From the NCBI RefSeq assembly GCF_036324505.1, contig NC_086350.1, positions 13,624,032 through 13,688,031 on the forward strand: a stretch of DNA of 64,000 nucleotides, written 5' to 3'. Within the stretch, counting starts at the first letter, position 1, and each line of letters starts with the position of its first letter. The notes beneath the pieces are model-generated. The model was not told where the DNA came from. It saw only the letters and a program-made list of their open reading frames with translations, and did not search any database. The position numbers and the translations under genes were made by a program. Below are positions 1-54,611 of this stretch, piece by piece. Source of the stretch: Eleginops maclovinus. Lineage: Eukaryota; Chordata; Actinopteri; Perciformes; Eleginopidae.

Positions 1-90
1 TTAGATGATATTAATTCATTAAACTATGGCTGTATCCTGACTACAGTCTTTTTCAGTCCCCTTCTCTGTTTGCCATTCTTTGTGTTTCAG

Positions 91-11224
<11,134 letters not shown>

Positions 11225-11755
11225 AGACTGACTGAGAGACACCTTTTCCTGAGAGAGAGTAACGCTTGTCGGGAGGCGGTCTGTGCGATGGACCCAACTG
11301 CTCCACTACACAACATTAGAGGGAGGTGCAGGAGAAACAGGAAGCGAACAGCACAGTTTAAACTGAGCGATCTGTCAGACGACTCTGTTCCTCCACCTCA
11401 ACCCACTTTTCTGCAGATTACCCCCTTTAATAAACCTCTTGTCCACTTGTTTTCAAAGACAGTGAGAAACAAAAGGGAGACAGAATTTCAGGAACGTTGA
11501 AAGCGGTGAGCTGACTGTGAGAGCTCTATGACATCTGTAATCTTACAGGCATTTTGCACAAACTGATTCCACTGTGTATTGTAATTATTGTACTATGTTG
11601 ATATCATCTATGTTTTTGTAAGATAATTTATTCAGCCAGCCAAAATGGTGTTTTGTTTCAATCTCTTGATAAATCTGACGAAGAGTCGACAATATTTACG
11701 TTTTGTTTATCCTTTCTCAAGAGTGATTTGCAAAAATAAAAGCAACTTGTATTTT
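11225..11755 (+). other. ptprq: ptprq 3' UTR with poly(A) signal
   Basis: After TAA at 11222-11224 the sequence is non-coding. A canonical AATAAA at 11735-11740, followed by a T-rich stretch, gives a probable cleavage site near 11755. The short open frame 11288-11500 has no recognisable similarity and lies within this UTR. Confidence 0.7.
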
Positions 11756-12235
11756 TTCTGGCTTTGATACTTACATTTTTAGTCTCAAAGATCTTCTTTT
11801 GGTGACGTCTGTCAGTGACGTCTGTCTGTTGGCAGTAGTTGCTTTTTTCATAGTTTTTTGGCCTTTGAAACGCTTCTCTCGAAAAGCTAGTAGAGATTGG
11901 GAAAAAAAATACCTAGCCTTACACCCCAGTGAATTAAAGACTGTTTGCTCCACCTACCTTATTTGGCAGACCAACAAGACCTATTCTGAAAGTACAAGTC
12001 AGTTTCAATATGGCTTTCTCGTCTGGTGATGAATGAGCTCAGACCCGCTGTGCTGGGAGGACACAGAAACACCTTTGCAGACTGATTTCCCATAAGCTCC
12101 TTCATTCAGCCGTCCTCCTCACACACCTGGAGCACATTCATTAGAGAGGCTGAGGGGGGGCTACAGAAGCAGACATACTGGAGACAATTCTGCCAACAAC
12201 ACAAGCACACACACAGAGACAGACAGTCCAGGGCA
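11756..12235. other. Tail-to-tail spacer between ptprq and iqsec3
   Basis: About 480 bases separate the predicted 3' ends of ptprq (+) and iqsec3 (-). I see no open frame with family similarity, no RNA gene and no repeat here. Confidence 0.6.
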
Positions 12236-12688
12236 GAGAGTAAAAACTACTTTATTCTTTCATTCTCTTAGAACAGAAAAAATAAGAAATATTCCATTAG
12301 TAAACATGTTGATCTTTAAGAAATCTCCCTTTTAGAAATATTGTGAGGGTGCAAAGATTAATGACAGTGCTCCACAGTGACGGATGCAGATTGGTGCGTC
12401 TCCATGACAACCATAGAGAAGGCAGGGGTTGGGGGTAAGGGGTCGGGCAGAAAAGGAGGGAGGAAGTAGAGAGAGGGGGGGGAGAAAATGACATCAATCA
12501 ACCCAACATGCCCGGACAATTATGATACAAACATATAATCGTTTCCCCCCCCCGTGATCTGTAAATAAAAATAAAAACAATATCATGCTTTTTGTACAAG
12601 TCAGTCCGACTTCACAGTAAACAAAGTGGAGTGCTGACTTAAGAAATCAAGCAGTTTCTAAGGTAAATATAAGCGTGATTTGCTGTTG

Positions 12689-12731
<43 letters not shown>

Positions 12732-14593
12732 TCTTGTGATAAACTGCACATATTCACCAATACAGCATACTGTAGCCCTTTACACACCTTAACAGGTGAC
12801 ACAGCCATCTCTTAATAATCTATAATAATATGACACCGTATAATTTCGTGATAAATGTGTATCTGCATTAATATAGCATGTGTTACCATGGAAACTGGAG
12901 TTTATTCTATAAAAGCTGTCTGTTTCCTGTCTCTTGTAGCGGTAGGATTTAGGACCACCTGATGTGAATAATAATCATAACGATAATAAATATAATAATC
13001 ATAGAAATAATAATTATAATAGCTATTATATTCTCTTTTTTTAAACTAGATTCTTCTCTGTACAAATACATACGTAGATACACACACTGGGCAAACCAAT
13101 CACTTTTTTAGAATAAATCTATATCATCTATTTACATTATATCCAATATATTCTGTGGTGCAAAAGGTACAAGACGTGTTTGGTGTGTCTCAGTGGGATG
13201 ATTTGCGATCTGCAGTACAAACTGGCTCAAGCTCGAACCATCGACCCTGGAAAGACAACCTGATGATGAAGTCAATAAATATTCGAAGGACATGTTCAGT
13301 TTTCCCCTGATTAAAATTCAGTATATGAATGCATCTCTGTTTATATAACATTTTTTTCACTGTGCAAGGAAAAATATAATTTGTGAGAGGGGAGTGATCG
13401 TGACCTTGGTCTCCCTGTGTGGAGCAATTTGTGTTCACCTTTAAACTAAAGAGAGCTTTCTAGGCACAGATATTGCCTGAATCCCAAGTTAACAGCAATT
13501 TACCCACTAGGTTACCCATTACAAGTAAATGTACCGAAGGAGAAAGGCTTGATCTGGCTGTTTTAGTCTTGCTTTGGATTAATTACCAGTCCCACTCCCT
13601 GCTGCCTGTGAGTAAGCAGACTGAATACACAGCACATAAGCGCGCTGCTCTCAGATATTACATGTTGCAGTGCAGCAAATCCTGTCCTGAGCTTTATGAG
13701 AGCAAACTGAATCAGGGCCGTCACACACTACTGTGAACATATCTGCATACACAAGTTTAGGAAAAAGCACAACCATGAAACACAAAAAAATATGATTGTC
13801 GTCAGGTTTTAGGTTAATTGAGTGAATAGCAACATCATAGCTTACTGCCCTTTTCTGCACACAGCAGGGTGGAGATGGTAGAGCTTTTTCCCGTTTTTCT
13901 TGGCATATTTCCTCACCCAATCATTAACTGTTCACTAGAAATTAAAGGAAACAAATAAGCTGACACGAGTGTTCCTTCACATTAAGCAGACAAGTGAAAA
14001 AAAGCATTGCAGTAAGAAGAAGCTGGCTTAGCCCTGCTGAAATGTAGATTGATCCAAACCAAAGACCAAAAAAAGAGGTGTGAACGTAACATCAATATCC
14101 TAAAAGAGAGCATAACAAAAACTTTGATCCATATTCAAAGCCATCCCTTGTCCTTTCAGGGCTGCCGGTTCGCTCTTCTGAGCTGGCTCCTTGGTTTCAC
14201 AGTTAAAGCTCACAGACACATTTGTTGGATAGGTGAAATTTAAAAAATGCAAAGTCACAAGATCTTTTGAAGGGTGTGAAATCTAGACAGACAACACCAT
14301 CAGCTACCGGGTGACATGTTGGACAAAAGAAAGAAGAAAAGTAATCTTTCGCGATGGCCTCCAATTGAGTCCATGTTCAAAGAAGCCACCACAGAGTCAA
14401 GACTAAGAATAAAGTCCTGTTGGTTTCCTTTTTCTCTGTCATTTTTTCCGACTTACACAGTATATTCCTCGCTTTTTTTTTTAGCAATGCTTTATTCTTA
14501 CCACTCAAAGGAAGTTCGCTAGCACTTCAGCATGGATGTGTCGCTGTGAGTGAAAGGCTGATGTCCGGCCCCGAGGGTTCATAAAGGAGCCAC
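12236..14593 (-). other. iqsec3: iqsec3 3' UTR with poly(A) signal
   Basis: A minus-strand AATAAA (TTTATT on +, 12251-12256) lies 2.3 kb beyond the iqsec3 stop and is the best 3' end signal. The interval has no credible coding frame. It contains a short (GT)n tract at 12691-12732 and an A/T-rich stretch of repeated TAATAATAAT-like sequence at about 12965-13035. Long 3' UTRs are usual for synaptic genes. The exact end is inferred. Confidence 0.6.
12691..12732. repeat. (GT)n tract in iqsec3 3' UTR
   Basis: About 21 GT units with one TATG interruption; on the iqsec3 transcript it reads (CA)n. Confidence 0.9.
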
Positions 14594-39877
<25,284 letters not shown>

Positions 39878-40691
39878 ACCCAAGACAAGATGAGGGAAGA
39901 GAGGCTGAGGAAAAAAGAAACCTGGACTCACAGATGGAGGACAGAGGAGATGCAAAATATCCGTGAGTGCGGATGAGAAGGTGAGATGTCTTTCTGCTCT
40001 CCTCTCCTTGATTCTGCTCGGATGTGGATGAGGCTGCACCGACCGAGCTAGCCTCCGCTTCTCCGGTCGTTTCCCTCCCTTCCTCTCTCTCTCTCTTTCG
40101 TTCTCTCTCCCACTGCGCTGAGTGGTGCTGATGAGAGGAGCCAGATCCAGATGTGACAGGAGGGAGGAAGGGAGGAGAAGCACTGGAAGACCGATGCGTC
40201 ATTACGCACTTGCACGAGAAACTTAAAGAGCAAGAACGCACCCTATAGGCTGTACAAGGGTATTCAACATTTACTTTTCTGAGCCTGGTAACTTTTAAAG
40301 AACATCCTATTTTATTTTTGATATATTTTACAAATGCTATAACTTTTATGGACTAAACTGAAAAAAGCTATATTTATATTACCCATAAAAAGTATGATGA
40401 AATAATAATTCGCCTGTTCTTGAGGCTTGTTGTTTTGCTGTTGTAGTTTATTTTATCCTAATCCTAAAATAACATTTGTTTTAGCCTACATCTAGTATAA
40501 CTCAAGTTGTTGAGGTGCCTCAGAAAGCGGACTTTTCTCAGAGAACATGAAGGCAGCTTCTGCGTCGTCTTACGTCACATGAATGCGGAAGTACAGATCC
40601 GTTGTTTTGCTAATCGGTAGCTCGGATGCTAGCAGCGATAGCCGTTTCATATTAAATTACATACGTAACTATAAACACTGAAACAGCACTC
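39878..40691. promoter_or_regulatory. Head-to-head promoter region of iqsec3 and washc1
   Basis: The iqsec3 start codon (39877, -) and the washc1 start (40692, +) are only about 0.8 kb apart, so both 5' UTRs and promoters must lie here. A GCGGAAGT sequence, which fits an ETS-type site, occurs near 40585 just before the probable washc1 5' UTR. No TATA box is obvious. Transcription starts cannot be placed from sequence alone. Confidence 0.6.
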
Positions 40692-46718
<6,027 letters not shown>

Positions 46719-47511
46719 CATGAAGAACACTGAACGCTGATAATGAAAACATTTGATTGTCAAATCTGTACAAAGGTCTTACATTTTCCTCCTATCACTT
46801 GTTTTTCACAATTTGATGAAAAGTTGCCCATTGCTAACAGAAGCCTTGAGTGTAAAATGGGCAATAATTGGCTTCATAATGATAAGTGCATTGATTTGTC
46901 TGCGGAAAACAAAACTAACACTACTAAATAAAAAGGTGTTTATTGATCATGTTCATTGTAAAACCTTTTCATAAAATGAATTAGTGGATGCTCTTAAAGT
47001 CAATCGACCCATAACACCAACATCTTAACATTCAATAAATGTAACCTTTGCATTGCATAACACTTGAAATGGAGTTTAAATTTTATATACTTTTACTAAC
47101 ATTTAATAAACTGAATGTTTGCATTACGTAATATTTAACATTGACGCTTTAAATATTCAAAGCTGAATTCAAGACATTGAAGGACTGAAATACCTGAATT
47201 GTTGTGATAACTGTCTCTTTGTCTGCAGTGTGCCATCATACATTTGTATTCGTTATTCTCTAAATCCTCTTAATTTCAGAGGCATAAGCTAGCAAGGCCA
47301 AACACAAGAAATACAAGCAAGTTGGATCAAACTGCCTACCTAGCTGAAAATTGAATTCAAGCCAGGAGCAAGATGTTAGCAACAACAACTACATCTGCAT
47401 TTTTAGGTTCGGTTTAAATTCGCTCAGTGATCGCTCGCTGTTGCAGTGGGTTTCCCGGGAGTTCTTCCCAACCTTTGTCTTTGGAAACGTCTAGGCCAGC
47501 TGTGGGTGACA
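46719..47511. terminator. Converging 3' ends of washc1 and ddx11
   Basis: After the washc1 stop, AATAAA occurs on + at 46927-46932. The opposite strand has AATAAA for ddx11 at 46944-46939. The two signals are 6 bases apart, so the mature transcripts probably overlap by a few tens of bases. Further plus-strand AATAAA copies occur near 47034 and 47105. The ddx11 3' UTR would span about 46920-47511. No gene is seen in the interval. Confidence 0.65.
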
Positions 47512-50500
47512 CTACACCTGCTTCTGCTTCTTCTCCAGGAAGAACTAGGAAAGAAGAATAAACAAAGACAACATTGGAATATGTTTTAGTCACGATAAAG
47601 TTCTTGAAGAGCGGACTCTTGCCCTTACCTTCCGTAAGGCGGCAAAAGCAGGGCCAAAAGTGGTGTGTGTGCTGGTGCGGTCTTTGATCCACTTGGGAAG
47701 TTTGGAGAGTGTCGCAGGTCGAGCGTAACGTCTGTCACACAGCACAATGCAGGAATAGTCGCCCCGGTGACGGATGGCTCTTCCTTTTGGCAGATAAAGT
47801 CTAATAAATACTGATTCATATCTTGTCAGTAAATAATGGTAACCCTTTATTTGGACAGTCACTTTATAATCATACCTACATTGTCACATATACATCTACA
47901 GACCGATCAAAACAGTCTCAACTACTAAGCTGTTGAAATGTAACAAAGACTGCATGACATATTTTTAGGTGGACTTTCCAAATAAAGTGGTACCTTAACA
48001 ATTAATTGTCAGTGATTTTTATCTGATCTGTTGTGCTGAGTAATGCATCGTTACCTATGGATTGATTGACAGCCTTCATGCACTGGTTTTCTATCAGTGC
48101 TTGGCCGGGGCTCTTTCCTCCATTGTGAGGCTAAAAAACAAAAACACTGATGAGAACGATGACAAGCTTCATCTCAGCACTTCTGTGACCCTGTGCTCGT
48201 TTTTTCCAGGCTTGTGACACAGTGAGGACAGTAAGGTCTCACCAGGTGTTTGTCCAGGTAGGACATCTTTTCCTGCAGCTCTGGGGATTTGATGTTGGGA
48301 TATGGCATTCCCACCATCACCACACACCTGTCATCACATGCACAGAAAACAGCATTTAGCACCATACGCTGTAGGCAGTATGCAACTTCCAGTTGTCAAT
48401 TTGCACACACCTGCCCAGGTCATCAGAGAAATTGATGCCTTCACTCATCTTTCCTCCGACCACAGAGAACAGCAACGCTCCTGTGAGCCCGCCCGGATCT
48501 GCAGCACACCTCTAACAAAAGAAAAAGACATGCAAATGGTGTCAATCATAGAGGCAATCACTCAAGATGAACTTATCATTAATGTTTGTGATGAGGGTTG
48601 ATGTTTGAGCAGTGACGAAGTTACCTGGATACAGCGGGAGAACTCGCTAAGCACCTGCTCAACCTGGTTGGCTTTCTTCGGCTCCTGAAAGATCTGGAAA
48701 AGTAATTGTGAAAGCTTAGAGATTTGCACTTTAAGAAATATTATGCCACCCTTGAGTAAAGGCTTGGTGAAGACAGTTTTCTCTGGTGATATACCTTCTT
48801 CTTGTTAGCGAGACGACTCAGTGCCCCGCTGGCCTCCCAGTGAGAAACGATGCGTCTCGAGTACTCGTAGGAAGGAAAGAAGCACACGACGCCGCCGGGG
48901 ACCACATTACAAATGTTGGAGAGAATTCGCCCCGTCTCATCCATCTGTCAACAGGCAGACGTTAGCAATGGTGCTTTTGTTAGCAATGCAGCTACAATCA
49001 ACGATATTAGAGCAGGAATTCAAGACAATAGTGTGTCTGTTACCATGCGTGGAGTGTCTCTGCTTTGGAAAGTAAAATCCAGCTCCTGACCGGAAGGACC
49101 GCTGCACAAGACGAGGGGAAGAATGTTCTCCGGAGGAATTACATGACCTACAGACAAAGGGCAGGAAGAAAGTTGTTTTATTTAAATATAACAGCACAAA
49201 CATGAAATATTTTTTAAAAGCATATTCTAACATATCAAAGACTTAATACTTTCTTTTTCTGTGAGTATAAATTGTGAACTACGATAACTTAACTCAAATT
49301 TCACACAGAACTCATGACACAGTAATAGCGTTTTGGTTACTTGTGTTGTTCAGATTGCTTATAATACAACAAAGTATTCTAGATGAATAATTCATTTATT
49401 GTTTGGTTCCCAAAATGGCTTGATTTTCATCTCTTTTTGGTCAGTTCTGATACAATATTTCACCTTCCGGACTCAAACCAGGTGCAAGTTTATGACACTA
49501 TTCTTCTATTTAGTCAATCTGCTTGCATAACCCGACGGAAGAATTGGCACTCAAACTAAAATCGGTTGTTATTGAGATTTTGTCAAGCCTTATATTATTC
49601 ATCAAAAAATAGACAGACAGAAATATTGATAAACACATCACTAAGAGAGAGTAAGTTACGAAAGACCCCCCCCAAAAAAGCTGTAAAGTGGTTTGGTTTT
49701 AAATATGGGCCACTCACCACAGGAAAACTCTGTGATGCGCTCCTCTCCCACTCCGGCAGAAAATAGCAGCTCTTGTTTGAAGTCTGAAACCTACATATCA
49801 CATCTTTTAGAATGAGAAATCTTACACAGCAAAGGCTTGGTTTGTTTTCAGTGGATTTATCATAACTCACAGGCTGCATGGTTCCTCCGGCGATGATGAC
49901 GGCCCTGCACTGCTTCAGCACCTGGGCAAAGTGCACCGCTGGATTCAGCAGCAGGAACTTCACACTGCTCTCTGAAACAGTACCTGGGTATAAAACAGGG
50001 GGGATTTCATTACACTTAGAATTCTTTTTACCATCCTTTTTTTGGAGCTGTGTATTTAAAACAGTACCTTGCCTCTGCACCACCACTCTGCCGTCTGTGT
50101 TCCTGTTGGTGAGAGCCATGAAGAAACCCTCCACCTGCATCATGGGGGATGCAGAAAGCACTTTCTCTGCCTCTGACCCCTGCTCGTCTGCTGCAGACAC
50201 TGCACACAGCAGCAGAGAGAAGAGAGGAATCGACAAAAACAACCAGATGAATGCTACAGTGCTGCTAAAATTGTTAAAATATTGAAATATAGAGGACCAA
50301 CTTTTTAAGAATAACCTACTTCTTTCACTATCAAAAAATCTACATGATTTGTTATTCAAAGAATACCAGAAAAGGACTTGAATAGAGAACATTTTTAACA
50401 CAATGGATTTCATTGTAAATCCTCTTAAGTTGTAAACATAAATCTCTAGGTAAATTCAACATTTCTGTGAATGTATTACTGCTAAGTCTTTAAACTTTGA

Positions 50501-51716
50501 GCAGTTATGTAATCTTCTTTTTATCTTTCAATGTGTTTTTTTAAGGATGACAGTTAATCTAAAAGTATCTTCATAAGAGATGTTTTTGGGCCTCTTACAT
50601 CTCCTGTACATTGTATTACTTTTTCTGAACTTTCTTCTGTCTTTTTAAACATACATTAAGTGCAATTTAAAAAAATGTTTAGGAAAACTAATATGCCAGA
50701 ATGTCACAAAAGGCTGAGTGTAAGGGATAAGATTGTAGTGTGAAAGAACCACAATATCTGCACATGCAGCTTAGATCCAGCTCTACCAAAAACAGATGTC
50801 TCCTTTTAGGCAAAATGCTAGTTTCCTTGTGACCGCCCTCTGACCTGGAGCCGTGTTCTGGTTGCTCTGCAGCGTTTGCAGGTAGCGGTTCAGGCCCTCT
50901 GTGCGGCGGTTCTCCTTGTTGGAGCCGCTCTGAATGTGCAGACTCACTCCTGATCCTGCGTACTTCTCCACAAAGCCCCCCAGCTGCAGAGAAAAGACAC
51001 AGGGGATTAATTGGATTCAAGAGTGGGAATGTCAATATTCACATGAGGCATAAATCAATACATACATATTAAACACTTACTTTTCTGCTGATCAAGCTCT
51101 TCTCAAAGTATCTCGGCAACTAAAGTGACATTGAAAGAATGACAGTTGGCAGATTGGCAGTATGGTGTTCAGAAGCCATGATTGTAGATTTTTAACGGCA
51201 AAATAACACTTTCAACTACCTTAAACAAATTAATATTGTCAATCTGAGCCTTGAAGAGGAAGCTGTTAATGGTGAGCATTTCAGTTCCTAAAAAAATAAA
51301 CATAAATGGTTGGAAATGTCTTTTGTCATATTAAATGTGTTTTAATATAAATGTTAATTACTTATTTACCTGTTTGTGTAGTCTGGGTCTGTGGATTCTG
51401 CCCCACCTTTCCTGCAAGGATAACATGTACGTCATAATGTCCAGTAATAACCCCTTCTGACTAACTGGCCATAATCGTCAATTACGTTCTTATTTGAGCC
51501 AAAACACACTTACCTCCCAGTACCCGGACAAGCCCTTCAACCACAAACAGAATCTGTTTAATGTACATCACGTTCTTTGCTTTCAGTCTGCTCCTGATAT
51601 TTTATAAATATAAACAAGTCAGGAGGATGATACAATATTCAATTCATGAATCTCTGTGTGTATACTCACTTGTAGCGGTCAGAATACTGAGTTAGCTGCG
51701 AGTGGGCACGGCAAAG
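47512..51716 (-). other. ddx11: ddx11 exons 11-27: arch and helicase domain 2
   Basis: In transcript order: 51716-51670, 51593-51514, 51411-51370, 51287-51220, 51119-51081, 50983-50845, 50199-50068, 49983-49871, 49790-49718, 49147-49044, 48944-48795, 48693-48625, 48511-48411, 48327-48243, 48130-48055, 47783-47629 and 47544-47512. Recognisable segments include [64 protein letters not shown] and GPAFAALRK. Phases match at all junctions and donors are GT. Confidence 0.88.
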
Positions 51717-53275
51717 CTGTAAAAAGATTCACAGTAAGGTATAGTGCAGAGTACATGCGCATTTTAAATCAACATTTTGTACAAAAGTGTTTACCTGCGC
51801 TCCAGTGAGTTCTGCACTGTGTATACAGGACAGTGTGTCACTAAGATTGTGAGCTTCATCTATGATCACCACCTGTAAAACAAAATCCAGTTTAAGTTTT
51901 AGAAAATGTTCAAAGTATGGCAGAATTAACAGCTATTCAAACAGTTTCAAACCAAGCAGTTATCGTATAATTTGTTCAGAACCATTACTGTATTTTTGAG
52001 GGCCAGAGGTTAAAATAACTAGGGAATATTAAATATTTATATGTTGAATATTTCCTTGGTAATTCTGATCATTGCTGAACAGAAAATCGTTGAGAGAATC
52101 TAAAATAATCCTACCTGACCCTTCAGCTGGACCCCTGCTGCCTTCCTTGTTGCTTCATGAAGCAACATCTGATAGGGCAGCACCACCAACTATTCAGACA
52201 CAATAAACAGTTAACACACAAATAAAAAGGTAATGATTTAATAAATAAAATAAAACATTTAGGGAAAACCAAGTGATGTTTCCAGAGAAATGGATGACAG
52301 TGTCACCTGTGCAGGGGGAACAGAGAGGCGCGTGGCGTAGTAAGGACATGAGTGTGTCTCTCTGCCCAGCTTCATCATCTGCTCTATATCGTGGACTTTC
52401 CCCAGAACGTCGTCCCTCATCTGCTGCAGAGCTGAAGGTTTGTTATAGGGACACACAGCCTTTGCTGGGCCTCGCTTACGTTTTACACCGTCTTCATTTT
52501 GCTTCTCTACAAAATGGCAGAACAGGAAGCGTTGTTAGCAAAACTGGTCTTATTTATTTATATCTTATTGAGACAGCTTTTGGGTAATGGTCGATCTTAT
52601 TGCTCTGGAAATATGAGTCAGCTTTAAAAAAAATGTTTTTAATCATTACGGATTTACTCTGATTTGTGGCAGATTTTCTGTCTGTCTTTCAATTTTTGTC
52701 TCAACAAAACTTTTTTGGTTCAAATTACGTTAAATAACACAAACATTTAACCAGCCTGAAGTTGTCTTACAAACCTCAACTAATGTGGAAATATACTTAT
52801 GTAAGACAAGAAGTTATAGAGCTACATTTTTTAGGTGCTCTCACCATGTTTGTTTTTCTGCATCTCCACGCAGCGGTCATTGATGCGTTGGCTGCTGCCC
52901 AGGCGGCGCACCTCGTCGTTGATACACAAATTCTGGAAAGTATACAATTGTATGTTTACTGCGCAAATACTGTTAGATGTAAAGGTTAACAATTAGGTTT
53001 TTAATAAACGAATACAAGTAACAGTTCCTGTTGATAGCCAAGCCTATGAGGGAAAGAAATGTAGATAAAGTGTACGTGTTTTTTTCCCACGCTACATTTT
53101 AAATTAAACTCTGTAAAATGCATTCACAATTTTTGTAGTTCTCTCTAATTGGGGAAAAAAAGTATTAAAAATGTATAAATAACCTGAGATATTCTGGTAC
53201 TGTATTAGTTATTGGAAACAGATCATTCTAGGAGCCTTTATCAGACAAAATACTAAATCTAATCTTTTAATTACT

Positions 53276-53374
<99 letters not shown>

Positions 53375-54611
53375 GTGTGTGTGCGCACATACCTGCCGTG
53401 AGCCCAGGGTGACCAGACTGATGTCCTTGCTGAAGGGACTCTTTTGAACCTCATGGACAAACTGGGCCAGCTGGGAGTGAGTGCGACTGCAGTAGTAAAT
53501 CTGAAAACATGTATTAAGTCTCACTAAAAAGTAACGTGTTACACATATTGTTAGAGTTACAATTTGAAATGTCTCTTTCACACACCTTCATAACATGTTC
53601 TTCAACCAGATCGTCGTCATTGTCTTCCTCAGTAGCAGAAAATCTAAGATTGAGAGCAAACACACCCTGCTGTCGTTGTCCGTCACTGTGATGTAACATT
53701 TGATATCGTTTGTAACAAATCAATGGCTGCTCTCACCTGGTCCTGGTCTTTGACTCGTCATCGCTCTCATATTCTGCAATGATGAGTTCCTCATCCTCTT
53801 GATCTCCTTGGGGCTCGGTTTGTTCCTCTTTACTGAGCTGGAGCAATTTTATTGCCTCTTCATCTTCACAGCTCTAGAGAAATGTATATATTTAGCTGTA
53901 GAGACTGAAGGTATGATAATTGTTATTTATGTGGAATCTTCTATGCCTTGAAGTCCACAGTGCAAGATCACTTACTTTTCTTTTCATGGCATACTTCAGT
54001 TGAACGTTATTTCTGATCATTTCTATTCGTTCTTCCCTCTTCTTTCTTTTCAATTCTTCGTCCTGACACAGAGAAAAACATACTATGATGTTCACAAACT
54101 GAGCAGGCGAGAAGATGTTAATCCCTGTGATCCATGCCAAGGTCACATCTGAAATACATTGACTTCCTTACCTTCAACTTTGACACCAAATCACGGTCTG
54201 CCTTTTTTTGAACAAAATCAGTGATCCAGTCCGGCTCTGCAGAGGAGCTGCTAGTGGAGGACGGAGCAGTGAAGGTGGAAAGAGCTGCTTCTCCTTCATG
54301 CAGCAGAGCAGCTGACTCCTGTTTCCTCTTCTCTTCAAAGTCAGTGAGCCAGCTCAACGCTCCACATATCAGACTCAGAGACTTTCCCTGGGTTAACGGA
54401 CACACATGATTAAAACCTGAAAATATAAATAACAATCTAGAGGCTTCTGCTTTAATCTCTTTTATAAACATGACATACACACCGTCCCAGTTGGACTTTC
54501 AAAGATTCCAACTTTGCCCTGGTCCAGAGCAATGTACAGGGCTTGCATAAACTGCTCCTGGATGTTGTAGGGTTGATAGGGAAATGGAAATGTGTCCCTG
54601 CCAGTTTCCAT
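47512..54611 (-). CDS. ddx11: ATP-dependent DNA helicase DDX11 (ChlR1)
   Basis: DDX11 is a 5'-3' XPD-family iron-sulphur helicase that supports sister-chromatid cohesion and fork repair. Twenty-seven coding exons join in phase to about 893 aa (human 906-970). Visible motifs: [15 protein letters not shown] start region; Walker A SPTGTGKS (39-46), split by an intron; motif Ia [10 protein letters not shown]; four Fe-S cysteines C248, C266, C293 and C328 in XPD-like spacing; DEAH (371-374); [18 protein letters not shown]; motif [13 protein letters not shown]; motif VI QSIGRAIRH (829-837). The start METGRD is the only ATG in a suitable place after the 5' UTR acceptor. The C-terminal exon encodes only [10 protein letters not shown] and ends TAG (47514-47512). 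No key residue is missing. RTEL1 and FANCJ are excluded by [15 protein letters not shown] and the C-terminus. Exons are in the next two entries. Confidence 0.94.
47838..47994. mobile_element. 157-bp MITE in ddx11 intron 25
   Basis: GGTAACCCTTTATTTGGACA begins the element and its end is the reverse complement of GGTACCACTTTATTTGGAAA. The 23-bp terminal inverted repeats match at about 20 positions. The interior is non-coding. GGTAACACTTTATTT-type ends are common in fish miniature transposons. No target duplication is clear. Confidence 0.75.
51795..54611 (-). other. ddx11: ddx11 exons 1-10: helicase domain 1 and Fe-S cluster
   Basis: In transcript order: 54611-54483, 54387-54172, 54062-53976, 53873-53737, 53643-53586, 53500-53393, 52932-52845, 52506-52307, 52189-52115 and 51872-51795. 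Exons 2-5 encode the long charged insert between Walker A and motif Ia that is typical of DDX11. Exons 7-8 hold the four Fe-S cysteines. Exon 10 holds DEAH. Exon 6 (108 nt, motif Ia) is followed within about 10 nt of its donor by a long CA repeat on the transcript strand. Confidence 0.88.
53277..53384. repeat. (GT)n microsatellite beside a ddx11 donor site
   Basis: On the ddx11 transcript this is a (CA)n tract starting about 8 nt after the 5' splice site of exon 53500-53393. Confidence 0.95.

Noticed and set aside
11288..11500. Small open frame after the ptprq stop
   Set aside because: Lies in the 3' UTR before the AATAAA, with no similarity to anything I recognise.
49595..50413. 272-codon minus-strand open frame as one exon
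   Set aside because: It reads through ddx11 introns; the conserved parts are separate exons at 50199-50068, 49983-49871 and 49790-49718 with proper splice sites.
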